Assembly (NCBI GenBank): GCA_023428515.1
Contig: JAEYXI010000564.1
Coordinates: 1 to 5,652, forward strand
From: Pseudomonadota bacterium
GTDB taxonomy: Bacteria; Pseudomonadota; Alphaproteobacteria; Rhizobiales; Rhizobiaceae
Direction of reading: 5' to 3'
Length of the DNA: 5,652 bases
Below, piece by piece: positions 1-4,289 of this stretch (its first letter is position 1; each line of letters opens with the position of its first letter). Under the pieces are notes generated by a model, which saw nothing but the letters and a program-made list of their open reading frames with translations, ran no database searches and was not told where the DNA came from. Position numbers and translations under genes: made by a program.

Positions 1-68
1 CGCGCGTGCTTCGGACGCAAGGGATCGAAGACCGCGGCCGGGTCGGTTGCCGACGGGGCCGCCATCAT
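1..68 (-). CDS. ECF RNA polymerase sigma factor, SigJ/ECF41-like, N-terminal fragment
   Basis: Only the first 22 codons are inside the window; the gene continues past the left edge. The reading is M-M-A-A-P-S-A-T-D-P-A-A-V-F-D-P-L-R-P-K-H-A. The D-P-x-x-x-F-x-x-L-R-P segment resembles the start of sigma region 2 in SigJ-type (ECF41) sigma factors. The ATG at 68 overlaps the stop of the upstream CMD-family gene as ATGA, so the two are probably translationally coupled. A second ATG at 65 is equally possible and sits about 7 bases from an AAGG. ECF41 genes are known to lie beside carboxymuconolactone decarboxylase, oxidoreductase or epimerase genes, which is the arrangement here, and the neighbour carries the ECF41-type promoter. 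These factors normally have a fused C-terminal SnoaL-like domain that tunes activity in place of an anti-sigma factor; it cannot be seen here. The assignment rests on a short peptide plus strong context. Confidence 0.72.
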   Translation of the reverse strand, partial: MMAAPSATDPAAVFDPLRPKHA

Positions 69-523
69 GCGGCCTTGCGCTGCTGTGCGACCGGCGGCAC
101 GTGGAAGCCGACGCCGATGCGGTTGAAGCTGTTGATCACGCCGACCATCAGGGTCAGCGCAACCTGCTCTTCTTCGCTGAAGTTCGCCTGCACGGCTGCG
201 TAGATGTCATCCGGCGCGCCCTTCTCGGGCAGGCGCGTCAGCGTCTCGGTCCAGGCGAGAGCCGCTTTCTCGCGTTCGCTGTAGAGCGTCGTCTCGCGCC
301 AGGCCGAGAGCATCAGCACGCGCTCCTCGGTCTCGCCTGCATGGCGCGCTTCCTTCGAGTGCATGTCCAGGCAGACGCCGCAGCCATTGATCTGCGAAGC
401 GCGGATCTCGACGAGCTTGATCAGCTTTTCCTCGAGTCCGTAGCCCTTCACGGTGTTGGCGAGATCGATCAGCGGCTTCACCAGGCCGAAATGCTTCACA
501 TAGGGGTTCATTCGAGCGGTCAT
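65..523 (-). CDS. carboxymuconolactone decarboxylase (CMD)/AhpD-like family protein
   Basis: A 152-residue protein of the AhpD-like alkylhydroperoxidase/CMD superfamily, cytoplasmic, with no signal peptide. The core motif is V-E-I-R-A-S-Q-I-N-G-C-G-V-C-L-D-M-H, giving a CxxC pair at C48/C51 and H55 behind E39. In AhpD-type proteins the CxxC pair is the redox-active thiol centre and the nearby Glu and His relay protons. The following Y-S-E-R-E-K-A-A-L-A-W-T-E segment (about residues 91-103) is also typical. Family members are thought to detoxify peroxides or reactive organic compounds; the substrate here is unknown. I start it at the ATG at 523, which has an AAAAGGAG ribosome site about six bases upstream; an in-frame start at 556 would lack this and would overlap the promoter. 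The stop overlaps the start of the ECF sigma gene, making it the CMD member of an ECF41 operon. Confidence 0.88.
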   Translation of the reverse strand: MTARMNPYVKHFGLVKPLIDLANTVKGYGLEEKLIKLVEIRASQINGCGVCLDMHSKEARHAGETEERVLMLSAWRETTLYSEREKAALAWTETLTRLPEKGAPDDIYAAVQANFSEEEQVALTLMVGVINSFNRIGVGFHVPPVAQQRKAA

Positions 524-534
524 CGTCTTCTCCT
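524..534 (-). promoter_or_regulatory. strong ribosome binding site of the CMD-family gene
   Basis: The minus strand reads AAAAGGAGAAGACG directly before the ATG at 523. The AAGGAG core at a normal distance fixes this start over the in-frame start at 556. Confidence 0.7.
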
Positions 535-556
535 TTTGAGATGGTTCCGGAGACAA

Positions 557-583
557 GACGAGATGGCAACGCCGGATGTGACA
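557..583 (-). promoter_or_regulatory. ECF41-type promoter of the CMD-sigma operon
   Basis: On the minus strand the spacer before the CMD gene contains TGTCACA (577-583), 16 bases, then CGTC (557-560). This equals the -35/-10 signature reported for ECF41 sigma factors (TGTCACA-N16-CGTC), including the spacing. Transcription would start near 550, leaving a leader of about 27 bases that contains the AAGGAG ribosome site. The sigma-factor gene is the second gene of the same operon, so positive autoregulation is inferred. The match is seen in the sequence; the motif is recalled from the ECF41 literature. Confidence 0.75.
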
Positions 584-599
584 TCGCCGTAAAAAAAGG

Positions 600-959
600 C
601 TAGGCAGCTTTCGTGATTACGAAATCCACATGGACGGCATCGTAGGGAAAAACGACCTTGCCATCTCCACTGCGGTCCAGCACGCCGTTGTCGAGCAGCT
701 TCTTCACGTCGCCATGAACTGCCTTCACGTCGCGGCCGACACGACGGGCGACTTCCCGGATGCTCATCGGGCCGGCGCCGGTCATCGTCTCGATGATGTT
801 CCAGCGCGGCGGAGCAAGCGTCTTCCACATCAGTTCGGCGGACGCGAAGGAGATGCGGTTGCCTTGCGGCTTGCCGCTGAACGCCGCGCTAGTTCGCTTC
901 TTCACGTCTTCGAGCGAAGAAACGCCGATCTTGACCGCGTTCAATTCCGTTTCAGCCAT
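600..959 (-). CDS. TumA-type antitoxin, winged-helix DNA-binding protein (HVO_A0114 family)
   Basis: A 119-residue protein whose C-terminal half holds a winged helix-turn-helix. After W-N-I-I-E-T-M (about residues 53-59) comes P-M-S-I-R-E-V-A-R-R-V-G-R-D-V-K-A-V-H, then D-V-K-K-L-L-D-N-G-V-L (about 84-94) as the recognition and wing region. The N-terminal part (roughly residues 1-50) has the I-x-V-x-S-L-E-D-V-K pattern usual in these antitoxins and probably contacts the toxin. It follows the TumE-type toxin gene and overlaps it by 19 bases, so the pair is one coupled operon with the toxin first. The ATG at 959 is preferred; a TTG at 977 would add six residues and extend the overlap to 37 bases. 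As antitoxin it should neutralise the toxin and repress the operon by binding the CAACACC repeats upstream. Family and role are inferred from sequence character and pairing; the binding site is inferred. Confidence 0.82.
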   Translation of the reverse strand: MAETELNAVKIGVSSLEDVKKRTSAAFSGKPQGNRISFASAELMWKTLAPPRWNIIETMTGAGPMSIREVARRVGRDVKAVHGDVKKLLDNGVLDRSGDGKVVFPYDAVHVDFVITKAA

Positions 960-1228
960 ATATCCACATCCGTCCAAAAATCGGCCTGCAAGGTTTCGAT
1001 GTCGGCGAACGCGTAGGGATATTCCCGCCTGCCGATATGCTTGTGGTCGCCTTTGCCGGCCTCGTTGTCGTATCGCAAAACGCAGTTTCCTGCGGACATC
1101 AATGCAAGCCTATACTTGAAGTGATGCAGACTGCCTGGCAGCCTTCGTGGAAGGCTCCAGATCACGATCTCGACAAATGCATCATCTGCGAGATCGAAAC
1201 GCTCGCGCAGAACCAGACCGGCCTTCAT
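941..1228 (-). CDS. TumE-type toxin (DUF6516 family)
   Basis: A 95-residue protein that fits the TumE/DUF6516 toxin family from end to end. It begins M-K-A-x-L-V-L-R-E-R, followed by F-V-E-I-V-I-W-S-L-P (residues 18-27), H-H-F-K-Y-R-L (35-41), the most distinctive block Y-D-N-E-A-G-K-G-D-H-K-H (53-64), and the ending F-A-D-I-E-T-L-Q-A-D-F-W-T-D-V (74-88). The charged, histidine-rich block is the probable active site, though I know of no settled mechanism to assign. It is the first gene of a two-gene operon and its end overlaps the antitoxin start. The start at 1228 is an ATG with only a weak GGGG-type ribosome site 11 bases upstream, which fits low toxin expression. Hand counts of three 60-base lines inside it gave 31, 34 and 31 G+C, well below the ilvD gene beside it (41 of 60 in one line). 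This suggests the module was acquired horizontally. Confidence 0.85.
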   Translation of the reverse strand: MKAGLVLRERFDLADDAFVEIVIWSLPRRLPGSLHHFKYRLALMSAGNCVLRYDNEAGKGDHKHIGRREYPYAFADIETLQADFWTDVDIWLKRN

Positions 1229-1242
1229 GTTGGACTTTGCCC

Positions 1243-1275
1243 CAACACCCAGGTGTTGTCAATAAATCCAACACC
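1243..1275. promoter_or_regulatory. candidate autoregulatory operator of the toxin-antitoxin operon (CAACACC repeats)
   Basis: CAACACC occurs at 1243-1249, as its reverse complement GGTGTTG at 1252-1258, and again at 1269-1275. The first two form a perfect 7+2+7 palindrome; the third extends to CAACACCTGG, which equals the opposite-strand reading of the palindrome centre. The palindrome covers the predicted transcription start of the toxin-antitoxin operon and the third copy lies between its -35 and -10 boxes. This is the usual place for a self-repressing antitoxin to bind. Binding is inferred. Confidence 0.6.
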
Positions 1276-1287
1276 TGGCGGCGTCAA
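1259..1287 (-). promoter_or_regulatory. putative sigma70 promoter of the toxin-antitoxin operon
   Basis: On the minus strand TTGACG (1282-1287) is followed by 17 bases and TATTGA (1259-1264). The -35 is a five-of-six match to TTGACA; the -10 is weaker, and TTTATT two bases closer is an alternative. Start of transcription would fall near 1252, about 24 bases before the toxin ATG. It lies only about 20 bases past the ilvD stop, so the pair need not depend on ilvD read-through. Confidence 0.5.
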
Positions 1288-1290
1288 CTG

Positions 1291-1318
1291 CCGGAGAGTT
1301 TAGGTCTCACTCCTCCGG
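1291..1318 (-). terminator. inverted repeat over the ilvD stop codon, weak terminator candidate
   Basis: CCGGAG at 1291-1296 and CTCCGG at 1313-1318 form a six-base stem with a 16-base loop spanning the ilvD stop. No T-run follows on the minus strand, so it is not a standard intrinsic terminator. It may slow or protect the 3' end of the ilvD transcript, or be chance. Confidence 0.2.
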
Positions 1319-3145
1319 AACGATGCGCACGGCGCCCTTGTCGGCGCTGGTGGCGAAGGCGGCGTAGGCGCGCAGCGCGGTGGTGACGTTGCGCTTGCGC
1401 TTTTCGGCGGGCTTCCAGCCCTTGGCGTCCTGCTCGGCGCGGCGAGCGTCAAGCGTCGGCTGGTCGACGAGAAGGTTGATCGTGCGGTTCGGGATGTCGA
1501 TCTCGATCTGGTCGCCATTCCTGACCAGGCCGATCGCGCCGCCGAGTGCGGCCTCCGGCGAGACGTGGCCGATCGAAAGGCCGGAGGTGCCGCCCGAGAA
1601 ACGGCCGTCGGTCAGAAGCGCGCAAGCCTTTCCGAGGCCCTTCGACTTCAGGTAGCTGGTCGGATAGAGCATCTCCTGCATGCCCGGGCCGCCCTTCGGG
1701 CCCTCGTAGCGGATGACGACAACGTCGCCTTCCTTGACCTCGTTGGAGAGGATGCCTTTTACCGCCGCGTCCTGGCTCTCAAAGACCACTGCAGGACCGG
1801 TGAACTTCAGGATCGACTCGTCGACGCCGGCCGTCTTCACCACGCAGCCGTCGAGCGCGACGTTGCCCTTCAGCACCGCCAAGCCGCCATCCTTGGAGAA
1901 GGGGTGCTCTGCCGAGCGGATGACGCCCGACTTGCGGTCGAGGTCGAGCTCGGCCCAGCGGTTCGACTGCGAGAAGGCCTGCGTGGTGCGCACGCCGCCA
2001 GGCGCCGCCATGTAGAACTGGCGCACATTCTCGCTGTTGGTGCGCGAGATGTCCCACTGGTCGAGCGCATCGCCCATGGTGACGGCGTGGACGGTAGGCT
2101 CCTCGCGATTGATCAGGCCGGCGCGGTCGAGCTGGCCGAGGATCGCCATGATGCCGCCGGCGCGGTGCACGTCCTCGACATGCACATCCTGCTTGGCCGG
2201 CGCCACCTTGCAGAGCACCGGCACCCGCAGCGACAGGTCGTTGATGTCGTCCAGTGTGAAGTCGACGCCGCCTTCGTAGGCCGCGGCGAGGATGTGCAGA
2301 ACGGTATTGGTCGAGCCGCCCATGGCGATGTCGAGGGCCATGGCGTTCTCGAACGCCTTCTTGGTGGCGATGGAGCGGGGGAGCGCGCTTTCGTCGTCCT
2401 GCTCGTAGTAGCGGCGGGCGAGGTCGACGATCAGGTGGCCGGCTTCGACGAAGAGGCGCTTGCGGTCGGAATGGGTCGCGAGCGTCGAGCCGTTGCCGGG
2501 CAGCGACAGGCCGAGCGCTTCGGTCAGGCAGTTCATCGAATTGGCGGTGAACATGCCCGAGCAGGAGCCGCAGGTCGGGCAGGCGTTCTGCTCGACAGCC
2601 TCGACCTCCTCGTCGGTGTATTTGTCGTCGGCGGCCATCACCATGGCGTCGACGAGATCGAGCGCCTGCAGCTTGCCCTTGACCAAAGCCTTGCCTGCTT
2701 CCATCGGCCCGCCCGAAACGAAGACCGCCGGGATATTCAGGCGCATCGCGGCATTCAGCATGCCGGGCGTGATCTTGTCGCAGTTGGATATGCAGACCAT
2801 GGCGTCGGCGCAGTGGCCGTTGACCATGTATTCGACCGCGTCGGCGATGACCTCGCGTGACGGCAGCGAATAGAGCATGCCGTCATGGCCCATGGCGATG
2901 CCGTCGTCGACGGCGATCGTGTTGAACTCCTTGGCGACGCCGCCTGCAGCCTCGATCTCGCGCGCGACAAGCTGGCCGAGATCCTTCAGATGCACATGGC
3001 CCGGCACGAACTGGGTGAAGGAATTGACCACCGCGATGATGGGCTTGCCGAAATCGCCATCCTTCATGCCTGTGGCGCGCCAGAGGCCGCGGGCGCCGGC
3101 CATGTTGCGGCCATGGGTGGTGGTGCGTGAACGATAGGCAGGCAT
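1307..3145 (-). CDS. ilvD: dihydroxy-acid dehydratase
   Basis: A complete 612-residue IlvD (EC 4.2.1.9; E. coli IlvD is 616). It dehydrates 2,3-dihydroxy-isovalerate and 2,3-dihydroxy-3-methylvalerate to the 2-oxo acids that become valine, leucine, isoleucine and pantothenate. It begins [19 protein letters not shown], as the E. coli enzyme nearly does. Cluster and metal positions fall at the same residue numbers as in the family profile: D81 in [10 protein letters not shown]122-D123-K124 in S-N-C-D-K (K124 the carbamylated lysine), C195 in [12 protein letters not shown]491, and the catalytic S517 in G-R-F-S-G-G-T-S. The ATG at 3145 has GAGGA seven bases upstream. It stands alone, not in an ilv cluster, and is divergent from arsR. 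A likely promoter and a striking palindrome lie just upstream. Nothing suggests damage. Very high confidence. Confidence 0.98.
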   Translation of the reverse strand: MPAYRSRTTTHGRNMAGARGLWRATGMKDGDFGKPIIAVVNSFTQFVPGHVHLKDLGQLVAREIEAAGGVAKEFNTIAVDDGIAMGHDGMLYSLPSREVIADAVEYMVNGHCADAMVCISNCDKITPGMLNAAMRLNIPAVFVSGGPMEAGKALVKGKLQALDLVDAMVMAADDKYTDEEVEAVEQNACPTCGSCSGMFTANSMNCLTEALGLSLPGNGSTLATHSDRKRLFVEAGHLIVDLARRYYEQDDESALPRSIATKKAFENAMALDIAMGGSTNTVLHILAAAYEGGVDFTLDDINDLSLRVPVLCKVAPAKQDVHVEDVHRAGGIMAILGQLDRAGLINREEPTVHAVTMGDALDQWDISRTNSENVRQFYMAAPGGVRTTQAFSQSNRWAELDLDRKSGVIRSAEHPFSKDGGLAVLKGNVALDGCVVKTAGVDESILKFTGPAVVFESQDAAVKGILSNEVKEGDVVVIRYEGPKGGPGMQEMLYPTSYLKSKGLGKACALLTDGRFSGGTSGLSIGHVSPEAALGGAIGLVRNGDQIEIDIPNRTINLLVDQPTLDARRAEQDAKGWKPAEKRKRNVTTALRAYAAFATSADKGAVRIVPEE

Positions 3146-3202
3146 TGTCTTTTCCTCGGAGACTGGCTTCGGGCGGTCTATGCCCTGGCTATTGCGGCCT
3201 AG

Positions 3203-3231
3203 TTAATACCAAAGCGCGCCAACGGCAACAA
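3203..3231 (-). promoter_or_regulatory. putative ilvD promoter
   Basis: On the minus strand TTGTTG (3226-3231), a 17-base spacer and TATTAA (3203-3208) make a reasonable sigma70-type promoter. The leader would be about 50 bases to the ilvD ATG. The leader shows no obvious leader peptide rich in branched-chain codons and no attenuator hairpin. The -35 box ends two bases from the large palindrome at 3234-3260, so a protein bound there would touch RNA polymerase. Confidence 0.45.
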
Positions 3232-3233
3232 GA

Positions 3234-3260
3234 AACCGTACCGTACGGTACGGTACGGTT
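3234..3260. promoter_or_regulatory. perfect 27-bp palindrome built from ACCGT/ACGGT pentamers, probable operator
   Basis: Five adjoining 5-base units run ACCGT, ACCGT, ACGGT, ACGGT, ACGGT (3235-3259). Two overlapping symmetries result: a 20-bp palindrome (3235-3254), and a 27-bp one with 13-base arms around the single G at 3247. Perfect symmetry of this length in an intergenic spacer points to a dimeric or double-dimeric repressor site; TetR-family operators often look like this. It lies directly upstream of the presumed ilvD -35 box and about 55 bases before the arsR ATG. The cognate regulator is not in the window unless it is the ArsR protein itself. Confidence 0.65.
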
Positions 3261-3287
3261 CACATTGATGCGAGGAGTGCCAAACAG

Positions 3288-3326
3288 TTAGCTCTTGCGC
3301 TAAGTGTTAGAGTAATGATACTTAGC
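3288..3326. promoter_or_regulatory. TTAG/CTAA inverted-repeat cluster at the arsR start, candidate self-operator
   Basis: TTAGC (3288-3292) faces GCTAA (3299-3303), and GCTAAGT (3299-3305) faces ACTTAGC (3320-3326) across 14 bases; another TTAG is at 3307-3310. The cluster covers the probable arsR promoter region and the ATG at 3315. ArsR-family repressors commonly bind imperfect inverted repeats at their own promoters, so self-regulation is inferred. A possible promoter is TTGCGC (3295-3300) with GATACT (3317-3322), which is weak. Confidence 0.4.
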
Positions 3327-3671
3327 TTTGTGGAAAACTATTCGATCCAGCTGAACGGCATCTTCCAGGCACTGGCCGATCCGACGCGGCGAGCGGTTCT
3401 GGCTGAACTCGGGCGCGGTCCCGCCAGCGTGACCGAACTGGCGAGGCCGCATGAAATGGCTCTGCCGTCCTTCATGAAGCACATCCGTCAACTGGAGGAG
3501 GCTGGATTGATCCGCACCGAGAAGCGCGGCCGCGTGCGCAGTTGCGCCCTGGAGAAGGGGCGCTTCACAGCCGTCGACGGCTGGCTCGCCGAGCAGCGAG
3601 CCATCTGGGAAGGCCGCACCGACCGCCTCGAAGCATTCGTCATCGCAGAACAGGAAGCCGGCAGGACATGA
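3315..3671 (+). CDS. ArsR-family winged-helix transcriptional regulator (SRPBCC-linked)
   Basis: A 118-residue repressor-type DNA-binding protein. It shows the ArsR opening I-F-Q-A-L-A-D-P-T-R-R-A-V-L (residues 16-29), then S-V-T-E-L-A (38-43) and M-A-L-P-S-F-M-K-H-I-R-Q-L-E-E-A-G-L-I (48-66), which form the helix-turn-helix and recognition helix. The wing is R-T-E-K-R-G-R-V-R-S-C. Its only cysteine is C77 and it lacks the C-V-C metal site of ArsR/SmtB sensors, so it is not expected to sense arsenic or other metals. It overlaps the downstream SRPBCC gene by ATGA, a widespread pairing in which the SRPBCC protein may bind the signal. The start is uncertain: ATG at 3315, or GTG at 3330 giving M-E-N-Y-S-I-Q-L, closer to many relatives. 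Neither has a convincing ribosome site. Confidence 0.88.
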   Translation: MILSFVENYSIQLNGIFQALADPTRRAVLAELGRGPASVTELARPHEMALPSFMKHIRQLEEAGLIRTEKRGRVRSCALEKGRFTAVDGWLAEQRAIWEGRTDRLEAFVIAEQEAGRT

Positions 3672-4150
3672 ATTTTATCGAAAATCCCGATCTCGACTTG
3701 AAGGTCTCCCGCATCATCAACGCGCCTCTGGCCGCCGTATGGGATGCGTGGACCGACCCCCGCAAATTGGAAAAGTGGTGGGTGCCCGCTCCGTCGACGG
3801 TCCGTGTCGTCTCGCTCGACCTCAGGCCGGGCGGCGCCTTTATCACGGAGTTCGACGTAGCCGGAAACGGATCGGACTTTGCGCTGCATATCGAGGCCTG
3901 CTTCCTCGACGTGCAGCCACAAAGGCGTATCGTCTTTACCGATACGCTGACGGCGGGCTGGCGTCCGTCCGAGCGCCCGTTCATGACCGGGCTCTTCTCC
4001 TTCGAGGAGCACCCGCAGGGCACGAATTATGTCGCCTATGCCATGCACAAGAGCCCAGGCGACCGGAACACGCACGCCGATCTCGGCTTCTTCGACGGAT
4101 GGGGAACGGTCACCGAACAACTCGCGCGCCTTGTCGAGCGCGGCGCCTGA
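3668..4150 (+). CDS. SRPBCC / AHSA1-family protein
   Basis: A 160-residue protein with the START/Bet v1-like fold of the AHSA1 branch. Typical marks are V-S-R-I-I-N-A-P-L-A-A-V-W-D-A-W-T-D-P-R (residues 13-32), L-E-K-W-W-V-P (34-40), the D-L-R-P-G-G-A-F strand (51-58), and the C-terminal helix G-F-F-D-G-W-G-T-V-T-E-Q-L-A-R-L-V (140-156). The fold encloses a hydrophobic pocket for a small lipid-like or aromatic ligand; the ligand is unknown. The ATG at 3668 overlaps the arsR stop by four bases, implying coupled translation. A longer in-frame reading from 3542 lies inside arsR and was discarded. Some relatives are annotated as ATPase activators or polyketide cyclases, but nothing here supports a specific enzyme role. 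The family is clear and the function open. Confidence 0.9.
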   Translation: MNFIENPDLDLKVSRIINAPLAAVWDAWTDPRKLEKWWVPAPSTVRVVSLDLRPGGAFITEFDVAGNGSDFALHIEACFLDVQPQRRIVFTDTLTAGWRPSERPFMTGLFSFEEHPQGTNYVAYAMHKSPGDRNTHADLGFFDGWGTVTEQLARLVERGA

Positions 4151-4198
4151 CAAGACGTTACAAGTTTGACGGAGACATCGCTGGCTAATCTTTACCAG

Positions 4199-4218
4199 TG
4201 CCAAAAGTCGGCATTTTT
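4199..4218 (+). terminator. weak intrinsic terminator candidate after the SRPBCC gene
   Basis: TGCC (4199-4202), seven bases, GGCA (4210-4213) and then five T's. The stem is only four base pairs, so termination would be inefficient. Its place, 50 bases past the SRPBCC stop and before the next gene, is right for separating the two transcripts. Confidence 0.3.
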
Positions 4219-4225
4219 GCCCCTT

Positions 4226-4244
4226 TATTATGACAAGGCCTTGT
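4226..4244 (+). promoter_or_regulatory. possible -10 box and 12-bp palindrome before homospermidine synthase
   Basis: TATTAT (4226-4231, five of six matches to a -10 box) is followed at once by the perfect palindrome ACAAGGCCTTGT (4233-4244). If TATTAT is used, the palindrome covers the transcription start, a repressor-like position. No good -35 box lies at 16-18 bases, and TTGACG at 4166-4171 is too far away, so the promoter call is weak. The palindrome itself is clear. Confidence 0.3.
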
Positions 4245-4289
4245 GCTTTGACCTCAGGCAGTTCGCAACAACACGGAGTGCTGCCTAAA

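Noticed and set aside
47..592. 181-codon plus-strand frame opposite the CMD-family gene
   Set aside because: The minus-strand gene has a strong ribosome site, a CxxC active site and a promoter; the plus frame has none of these.
603..625. Hairpin TTTCGT-AATC-ACGAAA in the antitoxin 3' end as an intrinsic terminator
   Set aside because: The T-run starts about 11 bases after the stem, not directly, and the stem is AT-rich and short; only a weak role is possible.
630..1303. Plus-strand frames opposite the toxin-antitoxin genes
   Set aside because: They overlap genes with clear family motifs on the minus strand and have no ribosome sites or domains of their own.
1565..2860. 431-codon open frame on the plus strand, antisense to ilvD
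   Set aside because: It lies wholly inside the well-supported ilvD gene on the other strand. Its protein is a run of R, A, G, H and V with no family character, as expected of the shadow of a GC-rich gene.
1307..3145. Loss of an iron-sulfur cysteine in IlvD
   Set aside because: The segment at residues 41-50 lacks a cysteine found in some other dehydratases of the family, but E. coli-type IlvD has the same [10 protein letters not shown] sequence, so this is normal for the subgroup.
3146..3202. Possible attenuator leader peptide for ilvD
   Set aside because: No short frame rich in Leu, Ile or Val codons and no terminator/antiterminator hairpins are seen between the likely promoter and the ATG.
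3235..3259. Pentamer run considered as a CRISPR-like or satellite repeat
   Set aside because: Units are only 5 bases, without spacers, and they reverse orientation at the centre; a palindromic operator explains this better.
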